From Primula veris (Eukaryota; Streptophyta; Magnoliopsida; Ericales; Primulaceae), in NCBI GenBank assembly GCA_963682055.1, contig OY821745.1, positions 5,091,501 through 5,155,500 on the forward strand: 64,000 nucleotides of DNA, in the 5' to 3' direction. The notes beneath the pieces are model-generated. The model did no database searches and was not told the DNA's origin. It worked only from the letters and a program-made list of their open reading frames with translations. Both the position numbers and the translations under genes were made by a program. Each line of letters opens with the position of its first letter. Position 1 is the first letter of the stretch. This document shows, piece after piece, positions 38,181 through 48,530 of the stretch.

Positions 38181-38604
38181 GCAGCCCTCCCCCTCTCATT
38201 TCAACATACCATCAAACACACAACTCACAGCATAAGCATCATATATAGAGAGAGAACCGCACCACCAACAGCTCGACCTGTGGTTCGGTGCCGGTTTCCA
38301 TACGAGCCACTCTGAGATAGAAGTTGTAACTTGGGAACAAAGTCCCGAAATCAGAAACCTTTAAAGGTGGTTCAGGAGATATTGTTTAAGGGAAACTGCT
38401 CAGCAGTTGCCTCTTCTTTTATTTTTCCTGTTATTTATTTTTCAGTCATTTACTTTCTGTCTATTTCATTTCAGTACCGTTTCATTTCTGTAATTTACTT
38501 TTCTGTACTGTTTCTTTTCTGTATTTACATTTCAGTACTGTTTACTTTCAGTCTTTCGATTCTGTAATTTACTTTTCAGTTCTGTAATTTCCAGCATTTA
38601 CAAA

Positions 38605-38900
38605 AACCAGTCCGGCAGTTTTTTATTCAGTAAAACCCAGTCTGGCAGTTTTTTATTTGTTACAAAACAGTCCGGCAGTTTGTTAAAACCAGTCCGGCAG
38701 TTTCGTTTATTACAAAACAGTCCGGCAGTTTCTTAAAACCAGTCCGGCAGTTTCTTTTATTCAAAACCAGTCCGGCAGTTTTATTTAAAACCAGTCCGGC
38801 AGTTTGTTAAAACCAGTCCGGCAGTTTATGTAAAACCAGTCCGGCAGTTTATGTGTTAAACCAGTCCGGCAGTTTCTTTATAACAGTACAACAGTTTTAT
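38605..38900 (+). repeat. tandem CAGTCCGGCAGTTT units in the left LTR
   Basis: About a dozen units of AAAACCAGTCCGGCAGTTT with short variable spacers. The matching array in the right LTR is 45224-45515. It lies downstream of the TATA box, so it is probably transcribed. Confidence 0.85.
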
Positions 38901-39381
38901 ATATTTGTTGAGTCAGGAATTGTAATTTATATTCCAATTGTGAGAAATAAAATTGTTTATTTCCTTTGCGTTCCTGTCTCTTTTATTTATTGTCCTTTCA
39001 ATTATTGTATTCGAAATAGTACCAAAACCAACAATCTTAAACAATATTTTTTTTTGGTTTTACTATTTTCGAAAAGAAAAGGACTTTTCTTTTTTATTTT
39101 ATTGTTGTTGACGTCTCGGTTTTTATTCTCGCAAAATCATTGCTAGTTTACTAGAAATTGAAATTTGCACATAGAATAAATCCGAATTGGTTTTAATCTT
39201 TTTATTCTAGAATACTATAAAGAATTCTTAGTGAAATCAAAAGTGATTTGATTTTCACGCTAGAATCTCTTTCATTGGTTTTTATTCTTTTGAAGCAATC
39301 TAATTAAGTTATAATTAGTATTTGCGATAAAGAATTTAGTTTTCTTGCGAGAAACTAAACGGTTTTAATTTGTCATTTCAG

Positions 39382-40877
39382 ATGACTAATGAGGATCAAA
39401 CACCCACCGTTCCTTCGGAAGACGTGCAGGGCGCACTTGTGATTGGCAGTAGCCATAACAATGCGAGCGCTGCGAGTGGGGGGGCTCAGGCTGAGGCTGA
39501 GGCCGAAGCTGCTGCGGCAAAGGCTGCGGCCGAAGCCGCTGCGGCAGAGGCCGATGCTATGGCTGCGGCTGCGGCCGCAGCACAGGCTGCTGCAAAGGCT
39601 GCGGCCAAGGCAGCGCTTGTGGCTGCGGCCAGGGCAAAGGGCAAGGCTCCGGCAACGCCGTCTATGCCAATATTGCCAACCTCTCATTTAGAGAAGTCGG
39701 AAAAGTTTAGGGGCAACAAATTCAAACGTTGGTAGCAAAAGATGGTGTTTTATTTAACTGCCCTTAATCTGACCCACTTTCTCAAGGAGACTGCACCCGT
39801 CCTAAGCGAGGACGATGAGGACGTGCAGACGGTTTCGGCGGTGGAAGCGTGGAAACACGGCGACTACCTATGCCAGAACTACATCATGTGTGCTCTGGAT
39901 GACACTCTCTTCAGTGTTTTCGAGCCCAAGTCTTCTGTAAAGGAGCTTTGGGAGTCTCTCGAAAGAAAGTACAAAGTGAATAACGCTGGCGCAAAGAAAT
40001 TTATCGTCATGGACTTTCATGAGTACATGATGACTGATGGGAAGAGTGTTATCGAGCAGGTTGAGGAACTCCAACTCATATACCATAGGCTTGAGGTCGA
40101 GGGGCTAGTTATTAACGAACCTTTCCAAGTGGCATTAATGATTGAGAAACTGCCACCTTCTTGGAAAGAGTTTCAAAACTACCTGAAACACAAGCGAAAG
40201 GCTATGACCTTGGAGGGACTCATTGAGAGGCTCAATGTTGAGCAAAGCAACCGCCGATCCGGAAGGAAAGGCGGTGGCGGAGCAGGCAACGCGGTTGCCA
40301 AGGCCCATGTGGCTGAGGGAGGAGATGATGCTGGACAATACTACATGCACCTGAGTGCTGTGGTCTCGGAGGTGAACCTGGTGGGGAGAAACCCAAAGAA
40401 ATGGTGGCTGGACACAGGCACCACTAGTCACATCTGTGCCAGCAAGTGGATGTTCAAGACCTATACGGCCGTGGACAATGAGAGCTGCTTCATGGGGAAC
40501 TCGGCTACTTCCAGGGTGGAAAGAAAAGGAACCGTGTTGCTGAAGATGACGTCGGGAAAGGAGCTGACACTGAACGGCGTGCTCCATGTGCCGGAAATTC
40601 GCAAGAATCTAGTCTCCGGCTCAGTGATGGTGAACAAAGGGTTTAAACTTGTATTTGAATCTACTAAAATTGCAATCACCCTTAATGGAATGTATGTAGG
40701 TTGTGGCTATATGACCAACGACATGTTTAAATTAAATATTGGTACTCCGGCTCCTAAAGCCGAGTCTGCTATTGTGGGTACTAAGACTGAGGCCAGTACC
40801 AAGAATAATGTAATCGTTAATGTTGCCCAAGTGGCTAATAAAACTTCTTTTGCTTATTCTTGTGATTCATTTAATTT
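39382..40877 (+). pseudogene. gag: Copia gag and protease region, with in-frame stop
   Basis: The ATG at 39382 opens a frame with a long Ala/Glu-rich stretch (39480-39650), then a TAG at 39733-39735, and continues in the same frame from 39736. The following part matches the Copia gag (UBN2-type) domain (WKHGDYLC, LWESLERKYK, IEKLPPSWKEFQNYLKHKRK). The protease triad DTG is at 40411-40419. The CCHC zinc knuckle usually found between gag and protease is absent: only a Gly-rich linker is there. The TAG is one C-to-T change from a glutamine codon. Confidence 0.9.
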
Positions 40878-41770
40878 ATGGCATGTAGATTAGGTCATGT
40901 GAATTCTAATTCTATGAAGAAATTAATATCACTGAATCTACTACCTAATTTTGTTTTTGATAAACAACATAAATGTGAGGTTTGTGTTGAAGCAAAATTA
41001 ACCAAGTCTTCGTATCAACATATTGAACGAAGTACTGAACTTCTCGGTCTAATACACACGGATGTATGCGACTTAAAGTTTATACAAACGCGAGGAGGGA
41101 AAAAGTATTTCATCACGTTTATAGATGACTGTACTAGATACTGCTACGTCTACTTAATGAGAAGTAAAGACGAAGCGGTAGAGAAATTCGCTCTTTATAA
41201 GACCGAAGTAGAAAATTAACTCAATAAAAAGATTAAAATGTTGAGGAGTGATAGAGGCGGTGAATACGAGGCACCGTTTGCGCAGATATGTACCGAAAGT
41301 GGCATTGTACATCAAACCACAGCCCACTACTCTCCGGAGCAGAATGGGGTTGCCGAGCATAAGAATAGAACGCTCAAGGAAATGATGAATGCAATGCTAA
41401 TAAGTTCTGGGTTACCCCAGAACATGTGGGGGGAAGCGCTGCTTTCCGCTAACTATGTGTTGAACAAGCTACCGCATAAGAAGCGTGATAAACCACCTTA
41501 TGAACTATGGAAAGGCCATCGGCCGAGCTATAAATTCTTAAGGGTTTGGGGTTGTCTTGCGAAGGTCCTTGTCTCGCTTCCTAAAAGAACGAGAATAGGG
41601 CCAAAGACGGTAGACTGTGTGTTCATAGGATATGCACAAAACAGTAGTGCTTATCGCTTTCTCGTGCACAAGTCGGATAATCTCGATGTGCATGTAGATA
41701 CTATCATCGAAGCTCGAGAAGCTTCTTTCTTCAAGGAAATCTTTCCCCGCAAGTCTTCCATAACTGTAGA
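40878..41770 (+). pseudogene. int: Copia integrase region, frameshifted and with a stop
   Basis: Near 40885 the frame shifts by one base between LWH and RLGHVN, inside the His-His-Cys-Cys zinc-binding part. The catalytic core follows: first Asp in LIHTDVCD, second in LRSDRGGEY, Glu in EQNGVAEHKNRT. A TAA at 41217-41219 interrupts the core between the two Asp residues; it is one C-to-T change from a glutamine codon. The C-terminal FLRVWGCLAKV / VFIGYA block is intact. Confidence 0.93.
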
Positions 41771-43553
41771 GACTGAGGAGTCAAACAGTGAGGAAAATGT
41801 GGGGGCAAGTGAACCGTTGGAGGAAGAAGAAGAAGAGCCTCGACGTAGCAAACGGGCTAGAAAGGAAACGACTTTCGGTCCAGATTTTGTAACCTTCATG
41901 ATAGAAGGCGAACCGGCGACATTCAAACAAGCAATGTCATCCCCGGAAGCCCAATATTGGGAGGAGGCGATCAACAATGAGGTTGAATCAATATTACAAA
42001 ATCACACTTGGGAACTAGTGGATTTACCACCCGGGTGTAAGCCACTAGGACACAAGTGGATCTTCAAGAGGAAGAGAAAGCTCGATGGAACGATCGAGAA
42101 ATACAAGGCGAGGCTTGTAGTAAAAGGTTTTAGACAAACCGAAGGTGTCGACTATTTCGACACCTATGCTCCTGTCTCCAGGAAGACATCAATCTGGATA
42201 GTCATTGCTCTCGCAGCACTGTTCGATCTGGAAATACATCAAATGGATGTTAAAACGGCGTTCTTGAATGGTGAGCTGGAAGAGAAAATTTACATGGAAC
42301 AACCGGAAGGGTTTGTGGTTCCAGGTAAAACTCACAAGGTGTGTAAACTTGTGAAGTCCTTGTATGGACTTAAACAAGCACCTAAACAATGACACGAAAA
42401 ATTTGATAGAGTGATGCTATCAAACGGTTTTCGAATAAACGAATGTGATAAATGCGTCTACGTGAAAGGTAATGAAAAGGACTACGTGGTAGTCTGCCTC
42501 TACGTAGATGACATGATAATAATAGGGAGTATTGATAACATCAACTCCATTAAGAAAATGTTGTCACAAAAATTCGAGATGAAAGACTTGGGTGTCGCTG
42601 ATGTTATACTTGGTATGAAAATTACCAAGACATCAGACGGATATGCGCTATCTCAAACTCACTATGTCAAGCAGATGCTTGACAAATTTGATAAAGATAG
42701 TAGAGCTACATCCAGAACTTCGATAGAGATCTCAACCACCCTGAAAAAGAATTTTGGGGAGAGTGTGAAACAATTGGAATACTCCCGAATAATAGGCAGT
42801 CTGATGTACGTCATGAACTGTACTAGACCAGACATAGCCAACTCAGTGAGTAGACTGAGTAGGTATACCAGTAATCCCAATGAGGAACACTGGAAGGCCA
42901 TCATGAGACTTCTCAGATACATGAGATACACAGCCGACCGAGGGTTGCATTATACCAGATATCCAGCTATACTGGAAGGGTATTCTGATGCGAACTGGAT
43001 CTCGGATTCCAACAGTACACGATCTACTAGCGGATATGTGTTCGTGATGGGAGGAGCAGCTGTGTCATGGAGAACATCCAAGCAGACCTGCATAGCTAGA
43101 TTAACTATGGAATCCAAGTTCATAGCTTTGGATCTAACAACAGAAGAGGCTGACTGGCTGAGAAGCTTTCTGGAAGGAATTCCAATATGGCCGAAACCTG
43201 TCCCTGCAATAAGCATGCACTGCGATAGTCAGTCGGCTATTGAGCGGGCGCAGGATCATATGTATAATGGAAAGTCCTGACATATTCGTCGGAGACATAA
43301 ATCCGTAAGAGAATTGTTAGCTAACGGTGTGGTGTCATTAGATTTTGTGAGATCTAAAGACAATATAGCGGATCCATTTACAAAAGGCTTAACTCAGGTA
43401 GGAGTTGAAGTTTCATCGAGGGGAATGGGGTTGAAGCTCATCAAACTGGAAACCTCCTCAGAGGCAACCCAACCCGAACTGGAATCTCCAGCCTCGGGTT
43501 CAACGGGAAAACCGAACTGTGGGGGTGACCGAACAAAGCACTCGGGAATTTAA
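41771..43553 (+). pseudogene. pol: Copia reverse transcriptase and RNase H, two stops
   Basis: The reverse transcriptase begins with WELVDLPPGCKPLGHKWIFK near 42009; the catalytic YVDD is at 42501-42512. A TGA at 42390-42392 replaces the tryptophan that family members have after APKQ. RNase H shows YSDANW, STSGYVF and the CDSQSA motif. A second TGA at 43278-43280 lies shortly after it, one C-to-T change from an arginine codon. The frame ends with TAA at 43551-43553. Residues up to ADPFTKGL match the usual end of Copia pol. Confidence 0.93.
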
Positions 43554-44029
43554 GTTCCCAGCCCATTTCTAGGATGAAAGAGTGATAGACCTAGACCATC
43601 TTAAGGGTGAGCATGAGGCTCTTAATGAAAACAAGTATCTCGAAGGTCGAGAGGGGTGAGTCAGGACACCCTTGACTTGAAATCACCTATGACGAGTGTG
43701 TATGACCGATACTATGTGATGAGCCATGGGCTAAATCGCTAGAGCACTCGGTTGAATTTTGCCAAGGCAGTCCACGGCCAAATATGGACAACAACCAAAG
43801 GGCTTAGTAAGTGGTGTAGAGAGGACACTGTGTGCGCATTACCCTAGTATGCACAAACGCTAAAGGGTTCAAGGCTTAAAGGCTACCCAATAGTAGCATA
43901 TCAGATTTTACGTCACTACGACAGGTTCAAGGCGCACGCTACCTGTCCTTATGCAGTGAACTCTTGAGGTTCTCTCGTATGCATTTAGGAGCATTTTTAT
44001 TTTCAGCCAATTGCATTCATGTGGGGGAT
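43554..44029 (+). other. Copia 3' untranslated segment with polypurine tract
   Basis: About 475 bp without a reading frame between the end of pol and the right LTR. The last nine bases, GTGGGGGAT, form the polypurine tract that primes plus-strand DNA. Confidence 0.75.
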
Positions 44030-45650
44030 TGTTGGAAAAACATGTGAAAACATGGGTGTTTCCGAATGGTCACTGGACCAACTTCGAGTCATTATTTCGT
44101 ATAACAGTGCTGAGTTGTTTATACCGTACTCAACGTGGTTGAGTAGCTCGTGTGGCGAGCTTCGTAACGGTATATCACATGACCTATTCGGAGAATGGGT
44201 GTGAATACAAAGTGGCTTCAAAGTTGGTGCCTCGAAAGCTCAAATCTGGAAAACCGAAATGGTAAAGGAAAACCATTTAGTATAATCCCATATTGGAACA
44301 TTAAGAGTTAATTTTACAATATATATACCATACCAACCCATGTAGTTATTAAACTAACATGTCCACATACACCTAAGAGTATTAGTGTGTACCACACACG
44401 CGCGCTCGCTCGTGTCTCGGGTCTCGGGCTCGGGCACGGGTTCGGGCGCGGGCGCGGGTGTGGGCGTGGGCGTGGGCGTGGGCTTGGGCTTGGGCTTGGG
44501 CTTGGGCTTGGGCTTGGGCTTGGGATTGGGATTTGGGATTTGGAATTTGGGATTTGGGATTTGGGGAATGTCTCGGGTCTCGGGTCTTGGGTCCAAACCC
44601 GAATAGGGAGTTTTGTATAAAATACAAAAGCAGTCTCTAGAGTTTCCAGCAACTGAAATGTCAGTAATAAATGAGAATAAATTGCAGCAGTTTCAGGAAT
44701 TAAGTGAGCGGATTCTGGGGGTGTAACTCCCAGAATTTATGACCATCATTATGGCTGCGGTTTCTATAGAGCCTATAAAAGGCAGCCCTCCCCCTCTCAT
44801 TTCAACACACCATCAAACACACAACTCATAGCATAAGCATCATATATAGAGAGAGAACCGCACCACCAACAGCTCGACCTGTGGTTCGGTGCCGGTTTCC
44901 ATATGAGCCACTCTGAGATAGAAGTTGTACCTTGGGAACAAAGTCCCGAAACCAGAAACCTTTAAAGGTGGTTCGGGAAATATTGTTTAAGGGAAACTGC
45001 TCAGCAGTTGCCTCTTCTTTTATTTTTCATGTTATTTATTTTTCATGTTATTTATTTTTCAGTCATTTACTTTCTGTCCATTTCATTTCAGTACCGTTTC
45101 ATTTCTGTAATTTACTTTTCTGTACTGTTTCTTTTCTGTATTTACATTTCAGTACTGTTTACTTTCAGTCTTTCGATTCTGTAATTTACTTTTCAGTTCT
45201 GTAATTTCCAGCATTGACAAAAACCAGTCCGGCAGTTTTTTATTCAGTAAAACCCAGTATGGCAGTTTTTTATTTGTTACAAAACAGTCCGGCAGTTTGT
45301 TAAAACCAGTCCGGCAGTTTCGTTTATTACAAAACAGTCCGGCAGTTTCTTAAAACCAGTCCGGCAGTTTCTTTTATTCAAAACCAGTCCGGCAGTTTTA
45401 TTTAAAACCAGTCCGGCAGTTTGTTAAAACCAGTCCGGCAGTTTATGTAAAACCAGTCCGGCAGTTTATGTGTTAAACCAGTCCGACAGTTTCTTTATAA
45501 CAGTACAGCAGTTTTATTTATTTGTTGAGTCAGGAATTGTAATTTATATTCCAATTATGAGAAATAAAATTGTTTATTTCCTTTGCGTTCCTGTCTCTTT
45601 TATTTATTGTCTTTTCAATTATTGTATTCGAAATAGTACCAAAACCAACA
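44030..45650 (+). repeat. right LTR
   Basis: 1621 bp, about 110 bp longer than the left LTR. The difference is mainly an expanded GGGCGT/GGGCTT hexanucleotide run at about 44429-44545 and a doubled 17-bp piece (TTTTTCATGTTATTTA) near 45024-45058. The TATA box is at 44774-44781. Confidence 0.95.
44429..44580 (+). repeat. G-rich hexanucleotide run in the right LTR
   Basis: Runs of GGGCGC, GGGCGT (3) and GGGCTT (7), then GGGATT-type units. More than four GGG blocks with 3-base spacers meet the G-quadruplex rule on the plus strand. It lies roughly 200-340 bp upstream of the LTR TATA box. The left LTR has only a short version. Confidence 0.9.
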
Positions 45651-45939
45651 AAATCTACGGTAATTTTAGGCTCGATATATAGGTAAAGATCTTACAATTG
45701 CCTTGCATATATCGTGCATGTTACATCTATTTGTATGTGTTGGCTTTTCAGTGTTTGAGTAAAAAACAAGGTCTTAAAAGTTTGAGCTTTACGTGTGCAG
45801 CATACTTGAATACGTTAGTGCCTGTGTTCTATAATTTTTGTTGTTGTCTATGTAATGTATGTAGTTAACTCAAAGATGCTTATGTTCTTCTGTTGGCGTT
45901 TATATGAAGTATGATGAAGTACAAAACATTAAAGAATAA

Positions 45940-46062
45940 GGAAACAAACCATGCTCACCGCTCACCGTCAGGGTTCAAACCCTGTCGCCTGCGAAGTTTC
46001 GCAGGTTTTACCTTCAAAATAGGGATCAAAAAAAAAAAAAAAAAAGAGGAAATGAACCATGC
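45940..46062 (+). mobile_element. truncated tRNA-derived SINE with target duplication
   Basis: A pol III B-box-like motif (GGTTCAAACCC) sits in a stem CAGGGTTCAAACCCTG near 45969, followed by GCCTGCGAAGTTTCGCAGG hairpin and an A tail (46028-46045). GGAAACAAACCATGC (45940-45954) and GGAAATGAACCATGC (46048-46062) flank it, a 15-bp duplication with two mismatches. The body is only about 90 bp, so the 5' part is missing or the family is very short. Confidence 0.7.
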
Positions 46063-46350
46063 ATTAACTGGAGATAAAGATTCTTTGGTGGAAGTCAGGA
46101 AAGTGTATATCTGCATTCACTACGTATAAACAAGATGTGTGCTTGTGGCAAAATTATCAGTCTTTGGAAATTAAGGTACAACTTCAGTTCTACTGTCTTT
46201 GTTGCGAACAAGGGAAGCAATGTTTTGGTTTAAAACATGGTCTGGGTCTAATGTTTTGCTTTGTTACGTACTGTTTGCTTGAAACTGTCATCTGTTAGCA
46301 ATTTTTCTTCTTAGTTACATATTAAGTCGCATGCTGAAATATTATTGCAG

Positions 46351-46440
46351 ACGGGAACATCGGAGGCGAGAAATTCTGTTTATTGGCGTGCAAAGAAACA
46401 GCTCAATGATAAGATTATACTTCTGTCCTCAGCTTACTGA
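46351..46440 (+). other. possible orphan terminal exon
   Basis: After TATTATTGCAG at 46350 a 29-codon frame runs to TGA, starting TGTSEARNSVYWRAKKQLN. Base composition and the acceptor look like a last exon, but I do not recognise the protein and find no upstream exons, perhaps because of the Copia insertion on that side. It could be chance. Confidence 0.3.
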
Positions 46441-46460
46441 TCATAGGGTATTTATCAGTT

Positions 46461-47334
46461 ATTGTGATTATTGTACTTCGGTAATGTTATGGCATGCTAA
46501 TCCTCGTAGTCGACTATATTCCCCCAATTGTTACTTGTCTTCGACTGCTGGTCTATGTCGTTCAGTTGATTTCCCTTTTAAGACCTTTTTATGTTTGTTA
46601 TTTTCTGTTGCTGGGCTTAATCTCTCATCATCAATCATCATCATCCATCATATCGAACCTTAAATCCCAAAAATATGGTGTCAGTAATATTGGTCTTATT
46701 TTCTTTTTAATATAATTTCGGTTGTTCCACATTGGGTACTTTGTGACCTAGAATCATAAAAATTGTGATCCCCTATTTTTGACATACAGTAAACCAATTA
46801 TTTACAAACAGAAAAAGAGCGTTCCTCATATTCCTTGAAAGGTATGCATAATGCTTACATCAATCGGTTGAAACGTGAAATAAAACCAAGATTAGGAATT
46901 GTGATTATTGTACTTCGGTAATGTTATGGCATGCTAATCCTCGTAGTCGACTATATTCCCCCAATTGTTACTTGTCTTCGACTGCTGGTCTATGTCGTTC
47001 AGTTGATTTCCGTTTTAAGACCTTTTTATGTTTGTTATTTTCTGTTGCTGGGCTTAATCTCTCATCATCAATCATCATCATCCATCATATCGAGCCTTAA
47101 ATCCCAAAAATATGGTGTCAGTAATATTGGTCTTATTTTCTCTTTAATATAATTTCGGTTGTTCCACATTGGGTACTTTGTGACCTAGAATCATGAAAAT
47201 TGTGATCCCCTATTTTTAACATACAGTAAACCAATTATTTACAAACAGAAAAAGAGCGTTCCTCATATTCCTTGAAAGGTATGCATAATGCTTACATCAA
47301 ACGGTTGAAACGTGAAATAAAACCAAGATTAGGA
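46461..47334. repeat. 437-bp direct tandem duplication
   Basis: The segment 46461-46897 is repeated immediately at 46898-47334 with about half a dozen single-base differences. Both copies begin ATTGTGATTATTGTACTTCG and end AAAACCAAGATTAGGA. The open frames seen in each copy are equivalent and probably not coding. Confidence 0.95.
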
Positions 47335-47417
47335 AAAATACTAATCCCAAAACAACAAAAACAAGCAAATCCCTTCCTTTCTCAAGATAAACCAAATTTC
47401 AGATCTAATTAACGATT

Positions 47418-47507
47418 TTATTCGTAGTATTCCTCAATAATAGTGTCATTAACAGCCGAAGCCTTAATTACCTTGACCTGCTCGCTCGTCTTGTCGCTTG
47501 AAACTTC
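47418..47507 (-). other. possible orphan exon, minus strand
   Basis: The minus-strand frame from about 47507 reads EVSSDKTSEQVKVIKASAVN and ends in an acidic IIEEYYE before TAA (47420-47418). The composition is protein-like. An AAG|GTAATT donor-like site lies inside. I do not recognise it; it may be a last exon of a lost or unfound gene, or chance. Confidence 0.25.
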
Positions 47508-47803
47508 AGGGAATCAAATAGATTTAGGATAAAACTATTAGAGCGTCGTAAATTGCAATCAACTGATTTCTTATTGAGACCCTGTTTGCTCATGAATCAA
47601 ATTAACAAGAAACAAGAAATCAACAAAAGGACTAGTCTGTAAATACATTAGGAAAAATCCGATTTGTAATAGATAGATATACATTCATCGCGTACAATTC
47701 AACGCATACGAAAAAATATTTTACACAAGAGGTCTAACTTGAACCAGACTTGTCCATAAGTTCATCATACTGATTAAGAGTAATAATTATCTAAAAACTA
47801 CTT

Positions 47804-48323
47804 CTATGTAACTAAACTCGGGGGAAAAACGTCTCTCCTAGCAAGTTGGCGTCTCGGGAAATAACCAGCTCTCATCCTTTCCGTTCTCCTACCAACGTGA
47901 TATTTTCTCGCGTGCTCCATCAATTCTGTATAGGTCTCTCTAAATAGGCAGTTTTCTCGCGAACAGTCCCTCGGTCTCGAGTTCATGTATGTCAAAGCCG
48001 GAGTCGCGAGTATTTCTCCCATGGTCTTACCATGACACAAGCGACACAGAAGTCCTTCTGAAGATGCCGAAGAACTACGGTATTGGACAAAGACAGTTTG
48101 ATAAGAGCGGACTCGTGTAGCACATATACGGACGACAACCTTTTTTGTGTGAAGTACATAGTAGAAGTACGGGGTTGTGTGGCGGTTCCATACAAGCTGG
48201 GCAAGTGATCTCTTTCCATTCGTTTTCTTCGTCTTCAAGTGGGGTTTCTATGTTTTCTTGTTCGGATTTGTTTGTTCGGGTTTCCATTCGTTTTGACGAG
48301 AGATTTTTCGAAACCTTGGGCAT
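47804..48323 (-). pseudogene. DUF1644-type zinc-finger gene, frameshifted
   Basis: Read on the minus strand from the ATG at 48323: MPKVSKN..., then WKEITCPACMEPPHNPVLLL and CTSHKKGCRPYMC, the hallmark of the plant DUF1644 (C2H2-like) family. Near 48085-48090, at the family's NCLDQY motif, one extra base shifts the frame and the first frame stops at 48075. The second frame carries the rest: GLLCRLCHGK, a Cys-rich SRPRDCSRENCLF, and YTELMEHARKYHV, then stops at 47804 without the usual conserved C-terminal end. Family genes are usually intact and often lack introns, so I call it a pseudogene; a sequencing error or very small intron is possible. Confidence 0.7.
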
Positions 48324-48435
48324 TATTGTGGGTTGTTCAAAATAAAAATAAAAATTTGTCTGGGGGAGAAGATTTAAGGCTTTCACCTACGGATTGAGAA
48401 ACTGATTTTATGAACTGGGATTAATTAATTCGTCA

Positions 48436-48475
<40 letters not shown>
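48436..48475. repeat. (AT)n microsatellite
   Basis: About 38 bases of pure AT/TA repeat upstream of the DUF1644-like gene. Confidence 0.9.
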
Positions 48476-48480
<5 letters not shown>

Positions 48481-48530
48481 AAATACTTGGGGTAAAAACT
48501 TGAGAATTATAGGCTGGTAAATAAGGTTAT

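Larger units (their letters stand above)
37526..39033 (+). repeat. left LTR
   Basis: 1508 bp, TG...CA ends. It contains a TATAAAAG box at 38173-38180, a GC-rich stretch at 37891-37937, and about a dozen copies of a CAGTCCGGCAGTTT unit at 38605-38900. U3/R/U5 limits are not certain; transcription would start some 30 bp after the TATA box. Confidence 0.95.
37526..45650 (+). mobile_element. Ty1/Copia LTR retrotransposon, full length, coding frames broken
   Basis: Left LTR 37526-39033, right LTR 44030-45650, both TGTTGG...CCAACA. AAATC stands on both outer sides (37521-37525, 45651-45655), a perfect 5-bp target duplication. The order inside is gag, protease, integrase, reverse transcriptase, RNase H, the Copia order. 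A purine tract GTGGGGGAT precedes the right LTR (44021-44029). I see no standard tRNA-Met primer site after the left LTR. By eye the LTRs differ by about two dozen substitutions in ~1.5 kb plus repeat-length changes, so insertion is fairly recent. The element cannot make its own intact polyprotein. Confidence 0.97.

Noticed and set aside
44314..44652. Long Pro/Lys- and Gly/Leu-type open frames on both strands of the right LTR
   Set aside because: They are translations of the GGGCTT/GGGCGT hexanucleotide run, open in several frames because the unit is 6 bp.
37526..45650. Endogenous plant pararetrovirus or Gypsy element
   Set aside because: Integrase precedes reverse transcriptase, RT has the Copia YVDD block, and there is no movement protein or coat-like frame.
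45955..46010. Functional tRNA gene
   Set aside because: Only the T-arm-like part is present; no acceptor stem, D arm or anticodon arm. The A tail and flanking duplication point to a SINE.
46331..47152. Duplicated 70-110-codon frames in the 437-bp tandem repeat
   Set aside because: The two equal frames come from the DNA duplication; start contexts and composition do not suggest coding.
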